Position numbers and translations under genes: made by a program. Of a DNA stretch of 64,000 nucleotides, positions 57,841 to 64,000 are shown piece after piece. The stretch comes from Geobacter sp. Its GTDB lineage: Bacteria; Desulfobacterota; Desulfuromonadia; Geobacterales; Geobacteraceae. Within the stretch, counting starts at the first letter, position 1. The number at the start of each line of letters is the position of its first letter. The stretch is taken from contig PJFC01000001.1 in assembly GCA_003574885.1 (NCBI GenBank), positions 496,001 through 560,000 on the forward strand, given 5' to 3'. The notes under the pieces were generated by a model. That model ran no database searches, had not been told where the DNA came from, and saw only the letters and a program-made list of their open reading frames with translations.

Positions 57841-58385
57841 CGCTGCCCTGTCGGCGCTGCCTTGAGGAGGGCAATGGTGAGGGTCAGATCGAGGCGGGAC
57901 GGGTCATCGAAGCGGGTCTTGAGAAACGCCTTTTTGATGACGACGGGCTTGCTCCCCTTTTCCAGCCGGTGGAGGAGGTTGACCGTTTCGTTAGGGGTGA
58001 GCCCGTCCATTTTCACTTCAGCGGCGTCTTCGACATAACCTGGCTGTTCCTCTCCCTTTACTGGCTTGATCTGGCTGTTCTTTCCCTTGATTCCTATCTC
58101 GTCGATGAGCTTGGCCGGAGAGTCGTCGGGACGGGTAGCGGCGAGGCGGTTCGCCAGTTTTTGGGCACCGGCGTTAGCAACCTGGTAACGCTGGCTGAGG
58201 ACGAGCATTTCGGCCACATCCCCTTCCCTTGCGGTGCGGAGTTTAGCAAGATGGGCGATCCTGGTATTTGCGGCGGAGAAAAGCACGGCCAGGGCGAGGA
58301 CGACGGCGATGCCGATTCCCCAGCGGAGACGGGTGGTGCTGTCGAGATTACGGTACTGTTCGGCCAGGAGGCGCAGATAGGTCAT
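57837..58385 (-). CDS. gspM: Type II secretion system protein GspM
   Basis: The product is 182 aa with a short cytoplasmic start, one membrane helix (about 23-41) and a periplasmic coiled-coil/ferredoxin-like region. It is recognised mainly by position between gspL and gspN and by size. GspM bridges GspL in the inner-membrane platform. It overlaps gspL by 4 bases. Confidence 0.82.
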   Translation of the reverse strand: MTYLRLLAEQYRNLDSTTRLRWGIGIAVVLALAVLFSAANTRIAHLAKLRTAREGDVAEMLVLSQRYQVANAGAQKLANRLAATRPDDSPAKLIDEIGIKGKNSQIKPVKGEEQPGYVEDAAEVKMDGLTPNETVNLLHRLEKGSKPVVIKKAFLKTRFDDPSRLDLTLTIALLKAAPTGQR

Positions 58386-59707
58386 TTCTTCTCCTCCTTG
58401 TATGTGCCGCGGAACTGGAAACTGACTGTTCCATCAGGTTTTGATTTTATCTCGCTTACTTCACCATCGCTGAACGCGGCAGCTGCCCGTGTCTTGAAAT
58501 CATTAACTCCCTGGATGGAACGGGCATCCCCCTTGAGCCGGAGCTGCCCGTGGTCGAATTCCGCCTCGTAGATGCCGGTGATGTCGTCACCCTTGAGCTC
58601 CGCCGCTTTGGTCAGCGCTGCCAGAACGCTACCGGTCGCCGTGCTGCCGGAGAGGCGCCGTATTTCACCCTTCAGTTCTCCGACGGCATCCACTGGCTTC
58701 TTCCGGTTCGGGAACACCTGCCGGTAGACGGTGAGAATCGAGGTGTCAAGGGAGTTCAGGTCCCGTCGCACCAGGTAGTAGCGGACAGATGTCTCGGCGA
58801 TGAGTGCGACGATAAGGATTGCCGCAAGGACCAGGGTCATTCTTAACTTGCGGCGTGCCGACGCGTCGCCGGCGGTGTACGCCAGGTTGCCGCTCCTGAA
58901 GTTGACGGCTGCTCCGGAGACGCAGGCTGCTGCAACGGCATAGGTGGAGGCAAGGTCCCGTGCAGTCTCTGCATCGCCTGCAAATGCACGGGCTGCAGAG
59001 CCGGTCAGTGGAAGCTGCCTGAACGTCAGGCCAGCAGCGGTTTCGGTGGCAGGTGCATGTGCCAGGACGCCGTGGAGGAACACCTCACGGACCGCTATCT
59101 CTTTGCCGAGTTCCAGGGCAGCCAGGGTTCGCGCTACTTCTGCGACAGGATCGACATCTGCAAGGGGGCGGCAGAACAGGAGCCGACCGTTCTGGGTTAC
59201 GGCCAGTGCCTCGCCGTCGGTAATGGCAACCGGCTCTGTCGTGTCGGACGGCGAAAGGAGTTCGGCCCAGTGAAGGGGAGCGACGCTTACCGTTTCCGGT
59301 TCGAGGCCGGCCTCGGTCATGGTTCGTATCAGATCGGACACCCCGCTACGCCTGGTCCATACCGCCAGGGACTTGCCGTCGGCCAGGGGGATTGCGTCGA
59401 ATACCAGTTCGTCGGTGTCGATGGCCGTTTCCCCTTTGAGCTCCAGAGGGAGTACCTGGCGCGCCTTGCGTCGGTCGGCGAGAGGAAGGTCAATCTCCCG
59501 CAGAAAGAGGCTGGAGGGGGGAAGGGACAGCACAACTTTTTCTTCGTGCTGGCGTTTGCCGGCCAGTTCCTTCAGCAGGCCGGCAAAGTCAGGCTCGCCG
59601 GTGAGAGGATTGCGGCCACCTTCCAGGAATGCAAGCTCACTGCGTCGGCGCTGAAAACGCCCCCAGAGCACCTCGCTATTCGTCAATTGTACGATAAGGT
59701 ACGTCAT
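58382..59707 (-). CDS. gspL: Type II secretion system protein GspL
   Basis: The product is 441 aa. The N-terminal cytoplasmic part has an actin-like fold (KVVLSLPPSSLFLREIDLP), followed by a membrane helix (about 273-292) and a periplasmic ferredoxin-like domain. GspL recruits the GspE ATPase to the platform. Overlaps by one base with gspK (TGATG) and by four with gspM. Confidence 0.88.
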   Translation of the reverse strand: MTYLIVQLTNSEVLWGRFQRRRSELAFLEGGRNPLTGEPDFAGLLKELAGKRQHEEKVVLSLPPSSLFLREIDLPLADRRKARQVLPLELKGETAIDTDELVFDAIPLADGKSLAVWTRRSGVSDLIRTMTEAGLEPETVSVAPLHWAELLSPSDTTEPVAITDGEALAVTQNGRLLFCRPLADVDPVAEVARTLAALELGKEIAVREVFLHGVLAHAPATETAAGLTFRQLPLTGSAARAFAGDAETARDLASTYAVAAACVSGAAVNFRSGNLAYTAGDASARRKLRMTLVLAAILIVALIAETSVRYYLVRRDLNSLDTSILTVYRQVFPNRKKPVDAVGELKGEIRRLSGSTATGSVLAALTKAAELKGDDITGIYEAEFDHGQLRLKGDARSIQGVNDFKTRAAAAFSDGEVSEIKSKPDGTVSFQFRGTYKEEKK

Positions 59708-60633
59708 CAGTATTCTCTCCAGTAGAGCATTGTTGCCTGGTTGCCGCTGACTCTTACCACGGTTTCTATTATTCTCGCCGTTTCATGTACCTGGCCGCGG
59801 GAGATCAGGCGGTACACGGTGCTTTTGGTCTGGATCCTGGTTTGCAGGGCGATACCGATCTGGTCCAGACCGGCAACCTTGAGAATGTCCGCCGGTGATT
59901 TGAACGGCGTGGTTTTCCGGTAGTCCATGATTCGCGCCACCAGGTCGTCGGTCATCCCTTCGTCAAGGGCGGCCAGCAGCTGGGGGGGTGCGGTATTGAT
60001 GTTGATCAGTGCCGGCGAGCCCGGGGGAGAGTCTGCAAAGACGGTGAGCAAGGGGCGCAGCTGCTTCATTGTCTTTGCATCGAACCCTTTGACGAGCCGC
60101 AATTCGTCGACGGTATCGAGCCAACCGTTCTTTGCCGTATAAGGTGGTTGCAACGAACGATAGTACGTCGTTTCTCCCCCCGCAGGCTTTGGTTCATCGT
60201 TGGTATCTACCCAGTCGGCAATGCCGTCGCACAGGTCCGGGGAGAGGCCGGCTTTCTTAAGGAAACGGGTGGCTATGGGGTAGTAGGCGTCGATGAAATT
60301 CCCGTTGGATCCGGCTATTGAGTTGAGGTTGATCTTGGCAGCCTCATCTTCGATGGTCACCTCCACAGAGCCCTGCTCGGTGTCAAGCTTCAGGGGGTTG
60401 GCCCACGGGTCGAGGAGTGACGTGAACCCCTGGGTCGCCATGGTGAACTGGAGCAGCTTGATCCCTCCCGCCACGCCGGACTCGGCAAGAAGGCTCGCCT
60501 GCTGGCCATCGACGAAATTCTGGCGGGAGCTGGTATCCACATAGACTTCGTTCACGAACTCGACGACCAGTGCCACCAGCAGGGCGCTCACCACGAGGGT
60601 TATGACCAGGGCGAACCCCTTTTCGTTTCTCAA
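59707..60633 (-). CDS. gspK: Type II secretion minor pseudopilin GspK
   Basis: The product is 308 aa. A prepilin start NEKGFALVITLVVSALLVALVVEFV has a Gly-Phe cleavage site and no Glu5, as expected for GspK. The large helical domain contains helix-hairpin-helix-like ININTAPPQLLAAL. It caps the pseudopilus tip with GspI and GspJ. Confidence 0.92.
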   Translation of the reverse strand: MRNEKGFALVITLVVSALLVALVVEFVNEVYVDTSSRQNFVDGQQASLLAESGVAGGIKLLQFTMATQGFTSLLDPWANPLKLDTEQGSVEVTIEDEAAKINLNSIAGSNGNFIDAYYPIATRFLKKAGLSPDLCDGIADWVDTNDEPKPAGGETTYYRSLQPPYTAKNGWLDTVDELRLVKGFDAKTMKQLRPLLTVFADSPPGSPALININTAPPQLLAALDEGMTDDLVARIMDYRKTTPFKSPADILKVAGLDQIGIALQTRIQTKSTVYRLISRGQVHETARIIETVVRVSGNQATMLYWREY

Positions 60634-61298
60634 CTGCCGGTCACTCGCGGAGTGGCGATGGTGGAGAACTCGGTGGTGTCATCCCCTTCCTTGAGCCTTA
60701 TGGTAACCCGAACAGCCTTAGGCACCCCTACGTTGAGGCCGGGAGCGGTATCCCAGCTCCTGACCCATTTGCTGCCGTCATAGCATTCCACCAGAAAACC
60801 TTCCACATTCTCCATCTGCGGGTAGGGGAGGGGTGTCCCTGGCAGATAACGGTCCTGGGCCTCCCGGGTCAGTTCCAGGTGCTTTTCCTTCTCCTCCGCC
60901 CGGTAGCGCACCATTACCTGATCAGAGGTGGGAGCGCTGTCGCTGCGGGGCGGGACGAAGGTGGCGAAAGTCAGTGTGGAGGCTGGCCTGCCGAAGGAAT
61001 CGCGGTCTTCCACCACGAACGTGACAAGCGGTTTCCCTCCCAGAGGCGAGGGGCCGCGAATGAACGCTCCCGACAACTCCCGTCGAATCTGATCCAGCGT
61101 GGTACGTAGCTCGCGACGGGTTTCCATCCCGGCTGCTGCTATGTCCCGGCCGCGGGTGAGGGAAAAGAAGGTGCCGTAGAGGGCGGCGAACAGTATCGTA
61201 AGAAGTGCCAGGGCTACGAGCAGTTCCAACAGGGTGAACCCGCCGTTCTCTTCCGGTTGTTGCGTGAGGCAGACTGTTCCGGTTATCGAATTTTTCAT
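60630..61298 (-). CDS. gspJ: Type II secretion minor pseudopilin GspJ
   Basis: The product is 222 aa. The prepilin peptidase site is GG-FTLLELLVALALLTILFAAL at about residue 20. The mature domain is beta-rich, as in GspJ. It overlaps gspK and gspI by four bases on each side. Confidence 0.92.
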   Translation of the reverse strand: MKNSITGTVCLTQQPEENGGFTLLELLVALALLTILFAALYGTFFSLTRGRDIAAAGMETRRELRTTLDQIRRELSGAFIRGPSPLGGKPLVTFVVEDRDSFGRPASTLTFATFVPPRSDSAPTSDQVMVRYRAEEKEKHLELTREAQDRYLPGTPLPYPQMENVEGFLVECYDGSKWVRSWDTAPGLNVGVPKAVRVTIRLKEGDDTTEFSTIATPRVTGS

Positions 61299-61657
61299 GG
61301 CTCCGGACTCCTCACGGTCAGGGTCAGTTCCTGGTATTTCGCTAGGGTCAGCGTGTGCCGATCCCCGTCCCAGGCGACCGTGAAGGTCAGCCTTTCAACC
61401 CCCGGTATCTCGGCGGGTTTCTTCTCCATCTTCCAGGTTATGTCGGGGTGCCGTGGGGCGAAGTTGCCCGAGGCCTGTTTCTCTCGCAGGAAGTTGGGGT
61501 CGTCCAGTTTGGCCCGGGCCAGCAGCATGGCTTCGGTTTCCTCCTTGTCACGGGTGACGATTCCCAGGTGATAGTTGTAGGAGGTGATGACCGTCAGTAT
61601 CACACCGGCAAGGATGGCCAGGGCAACCATAATCTCCAGCAGGGTGAATCCCTTCAT
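61295..61657 (-). CDS. gspI: Type II secretion minor pseudopilin GspI
   Basis: The product is 120 aa from ATG 61657, which has GGAGG 7 bases upstream and overlaps the gspH stop; the open frame much further upstream is not used. MKG-FTLLEIMVALAILAGVIL is a short-leader prepilin signature. It initiates pseudopilus assembly with GspJ and GspK. Confidence 0.93.
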   Translation of the reverse strand: MKGFTLLEIMVALAILAGVILTVITSYNYHLGIVTRDKEETEAMLLARAKLDDPNFLREKQASGNFAPRHPDITWKMEKKPAEIPGVERLTFTVAWDGDRHTLTLAKYQELTLTVRSPEP

Positions 61658-62211
61658 TGCCCCACCTCCTGGTATCCTTCCTCGACCTTGACCTTGCCGT
61701 TCTGGGGGTAGGCGGTCACCGTGAAATGGCTGTCGCGGCTCCCCTTCAGGTGGATTACCGTAAAGTCCTCCAGACCTCCCGGGCCGAAGTTGACGGACAC
61801 CTCGCCTGAAGCGACCTTTCCGAGCCGGGGGATGGTCACATCCTCGACATTGATTCCGTCGGACAGTATCTGCCGACTGAAAAACGGGTCGGAGTCGGTG
61901 CCCTCTTCGCCATCCACTATTTTTACCACCGTGAGCCTGGTGTCGGACAGGTTGACCCTGAGCCGGTAGGCGCTTTTTGTGGTGACAGCCTTGTCTTCCA
62001 CATACCGGATCGTTGCCGCCAAGGTACGGGCCGAGCCGCGCAGTCTGGCGGCATCGGTGGACGGAAGTCGGGGAAAGACCAAGAGCGCCACCATCGCAAG
62101 AATGGCCAGCACCACCACCAGTTCGATGAGGGTAAAACCGCCGGGAAGGCAGTTTTGAGTTTTGACCCAAACTACGGGCCTGAAGAGTTTTGAATTTTGA
62201 GTTATTGTCAC
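61654..62211 (-). CDS. gspH: Type II secretion minor pseudopilin GspH
   Basis: The product is 185 aa with a GTG start. The cleavage site GG-FTLIELVVVLAILAMVALL comes after an unusually long leader of about 25 residues. The leader-coding DNA contains TCAAAATTC and two TCAAAACTC units, so it may derive from the repeat-rich spacer just upstream. Minor pseudopilin of the T2SS. Confidence 0.88.
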   Translation of the reverse strand: MTITQNSKLFRPVVWVKTQNCLPGGFTLIELVVVLAILAMVALLVFPRLPSTDAARLRGSARTLAATIRYVEDKAVTTKSAYRLRVNLSDTRLTVVKIVDGEEGTDSDPFFSRQILSDGINVEDVTIPRLGKVASGEVSVNFGPGGLEDFTVIHLKGSRDSHFTVTAYPQNGKVKVEEGYQEVGQ

Positions 62212-62440
62212 AGCAACTCGAAAAATATGTCGAAGCCCATAAAACTAATCCGACAGGGACGCGATTTTTGTGCGAGATCAAGGCTGACGTAGCACCCTGA
62301 CATCGGGCATAAACAGTGCTACGCCGCACAATTTCACTTGTGAAATTGGACCGCGAAGGCGCCCCGAAGGGGGCGGCCGACAGGACGAGTCTCAAGGAAT
62401 TCCGAAGGCCAACGCCGAGATTGCGGAAAAGGCGTGTTCG
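62212..62440. repeat. Palindrome-rich repeat between gspG and gspH
   Basis: Three stems are seen: CGTAGCAC/GTGCTACG (62288-62323), AATTTCAC/GTGAAATT (62330-62347) and GCCCC/GGGGC (about 62361-62374). The segment 62396-62440, read on the minus strand, matches hypF's 3' end (CGCCTTTTCCGCAATCTC, about 20435-20452). It interrupts an otherwise gap-free operon. Confidence 0.7.
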
Positions 62441-62884
62441 CTACTTCATGTCATAGTTGCATATGTCCGCATCCTTCCCTTCTCCCCCCTTGACGCTGTC
62501 GGCGCCGAGGGAACAGAGGTCGTAGTCACTGTGCTCTCCGGGGGAGAGGTAGACGTAGTCGGTCTTCCACGGGTCCTGGGGGACCTGCTTACTCTCCAGG
62601 TATCCCTCGGCCTTGTAGTTCTTAGGTATAACCCCCACGGTCGGCTTGGTAATGAGGGCCGCCAGGCCCTGCTCGGTGGACGGATAGACGCCGTTGTCCA
62701 GCTTGTAGAGCTTGAGTGCGCTTTCGATATCCCTGATCTGGTTCTTGGCTACCGTTATCTTGGCCTCGTCGCTCCGCCCCATGATCTTGGGAGCAACCAG
62801 GGCTGCCAGCAGGGCGAGAATGACGATCACCACCATGATCTCGATGAGGGTGAAGCCGCGGTTGTCGCGTAAGGTGTTGTGCAT
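62441..62884 (-). CDS. gspG: Type II secretion major pseudopilin GspG
   Basis: The product is 147 aa from ATG 62884 (AGGAG 9 bases upstream). Prepilin site RG-FTLIEIMVVIVILALLAALVAPKIMG, then the GspG blocks YKLDNGVYPSTEQGLAAL and DPWKTDYVYLSPGEHSDYDLCSLGADS with the C-terminal calcium-site residues. It forms the pseudopilus shaft. Confidence 0.97.
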   Translation of the reverse strand: MHNTLRDNRGFTLIEIMVVIVILALLAALVAPKIMGRSDEAKITVAKNQIRDIESALKLYKLDNGVYPSTEQGLAALITKPTVGVIPKNYKAEGYLESKQVPQDPWKTDYVYLSPGEHSDYDLCSLGADSVKGGEGKDADICNYDMK

Positions 62885-62938
62885 GGGTAAATTCTCCTCT
62901 TGTGGGTTCAACGTTCGAGGTTGTGTTAACGTTGAACC

Positions 62939-64000
62939 TTATTTGACCAATTCATTCAACTGGAAGATGGGGAGCAGGACGGCAATGACCACGAAACCGA
63001 CACATACCCCCATCCCCAAAACCAAAAGCGGTTCCAGAAGAGCCATGGAACGGGTAACTGCGGTGTCGAATTCCTTCTGGAAGGCTGACCCGGCTTTGGC
63101 GAGCATTTGTTCCAATTCTCCCCCCTTTTCCCCCACTGCCACCATGTGGACAAGGAGGGGGGGAAAGAGCGGACTCTTGCCGAGGCCGGCCGCCAGGGTT
63201 CCCCCCTGGATCAGCTCTTCCCGCACCTGGGCCAGGCAGTTCCGGTATTCACGGTTAACCACGACCTCGCCGGTTATCTCCATGGAGCGGGTGACCGGCA
63301 CACCGCTGGCGAGAAGAAGCCCGAGGACCTTGGCAAAGCGGGAGAGAATCAGCTGCCTGGTGAGACCTCCGACGATGGGGAGGCGAACCATCCAGTGGTC
63401 CTGCCATTGTCGGACGCTTTCCTTACGTCTCAGTCGGTCATAACCGAGGAGTGCCCCGCAGCCGAGCAGCACCACGAGCCACCACCACTTTTGGAGGACC
63501 GAGCTCACCTTGATGAGTATGATGGTGATGAACGGCAGGGTTGCCTTGCTATCCTGGAAGACGGTGATAATCTTCGGTACCACGAAGGAGAGCAGGAACA
63601 GCATCACCCCGCTTCCGACAATGAGCATCAGGACCGGGTAGGCAAGGGAGGTGACCACCTTGCTCCGGACAGCTTCCTGGTCTTCCAGAAAGTCCGCGAG
63701 TTTTTCCAGGACGGTTTCCAGCGCCCCGCTCGCCTCGCCTGCCGCCACCATGCTGATGTAGCTTTCGCTGAAGACATGGGGTTCGCTGGCAAAGGCCTTT
63801 GCCAGGGGGGCACCCTCCGCCAGCCGGTCCCTGATCCGGTTGAGGATATTTTTGAGCTCTCCCGGACGTTCCTGCTCGTAGAGGGTAGTAACCGACTCGT
63901 ACACCGGCACCGACGAGCCGAGGAGGGTAGCAAGCCGGCGTGTCATCAGGGCGAGTTCGGAAAGACTCACCCGGTGTTTCAGGCTCCACCGTGCCTTTCC
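62939..64000 (-). CDS. gspF: Type II secretion inner-membrane protein GspF (5' end beyond window)
   Basis: The frame stays open to the right edge (residues WSLKHR precede VSLSELAL), so the N-terminus lies outside. At least 353 residues are visible with two T2SSF domains: SLSELALMTRRLATLLGSSVPVYESV and LSRFAKVLGLLLASGVPVTRSM, each followed by membrane helices. GspF is the polytopic platform protein of the T2SS. The gspG gene starts 54 bases beyond its stop. Confidence 0.95.
   Translation of the reverse strand, partial: GKARWSLKHRVSLSELALMTRRLATLLGSSVPVYESVTTLYEQERPGELKNILNRIRDRLAEGAPLAKAFASEPHVFSESYISMVAAGEASGALETVLEKLADFLEDQEAVRSKVVTSLAYPVLMLIVGSGVMLFLLSFVVPKIITVFQDSKATLPFITIILIKVSSVLQKWWWLVVLLGCGALLGYDRLRRKESVRQWQDHWMVRLPIVGGLTRQLILSRFAKVLGLLLASGVPVTRSMEITGEVVVNREYRNCLAQVREELIQGGTLAAGLGKSPLFPPLLVHMVAVGEKGGELEQMLAKAGSAFQKEFDTAVTRSMALLEPLLVLGMGVCVGFVVIAVLLPIFQLNELVK

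Noticed and set aside
61658-62395. Long minus-strand extension upstream of gspI
   Set aside because: It overlaps gspH in another frame; the short prepilin leader and ribosome site at 61657 fit GspI.

Overview
The window looks like a chromosomal segment of a Geobacter-type bacterium (Geobacteraceae, Desulfuromonadia). The reasons are three periplasmic triheme c7 cytochromes of the PpcA family, a hydrogenase maturation set, a membrane pyrophosphatase, a lactate oxidation module, a methylmalonyl-CoA branch, high GC with dense overlapping operons, and families of intergenic palindromes. There is no phage, IS element, integrase or CRISPR array. The species assignment is inference from gene content, not from a database match.

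Layout. 1-5.1 kb: a membrane-anchored HTH regulator (running off the left edge), a PpcA-like cytochrome, a DinG-type helicase with an N-terminal JAMM/RadC-like domain, a small membrane protein and two tandem c7 cytochromes. 5.1-9.7 kb: a tightly coupled minus-strand operon (O-methyltransferase, SGNH lipoprotein, acyl-ACP thioesterase, MtfA-type peptidase, LUD protein, ComF). 9.8-16.8 kb, minus strand: a BamA/D15-like barrel, alpha-glucan phosphorylase and an NtrB/NtrC-type two-component pair. 17-23.2 kb, plus strand: hypA-hypB-hypF-hypC-hypD-hypE, with inverted copies of an 85-base repeat around hypC-hypD, then glgA. 24.9-28.1 kb, minus strand: a secreted protein of unknown function and an H+-pyrophosphatase.

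28.3-32.4 kb: larA-glcD-glcF, a plausible lactate racemisation and oxidation module. 32.6-40.3 kb: an XRE-cupin regulator followed by an acyl-CoA carboxyltransferase, a long biotin carboxylase/biotin-carrier fusion, methylmalonyl-CoA mutase (catalytic part only) and methylmalonyl-CoA epimerase; together these would interconvert propionyl-CoA and succinyl-CoA. 40.3-40.8 kb holds a 590-base gene-poor region with a good promoter, many hairpins, a candidate 35-codon leader peptide and a terminator, upstream of an outer-membrane porin-like gene. 42.3-53.7 kb: small secreted proteins, hisZ-purA, tRNA-Lys and tRNA-Glu, a two-domain NrfJ-like protein, a PAS histidine kinase, a DEAD-box helicase and an M48 protease.

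53.8-56.9 kb is a polar amino-acid ABC transporter (minus strand). 57.0-64.0 kb is a type II secretion operon (gspF, G, H, I, J, K, L, M, N in transcription order, minus strand), with gspF running off the right edge and a palindrome-rich repeat inserted between gspG and gspH. The features most worth following up are the structured leader at 40.34-40.71 kb, the JAMM-helicase fusion, the repeat pair bracketing hypCD, the inverted hexamer repeats between kinase and response regulator, and the enlarged biotin carboxylase.
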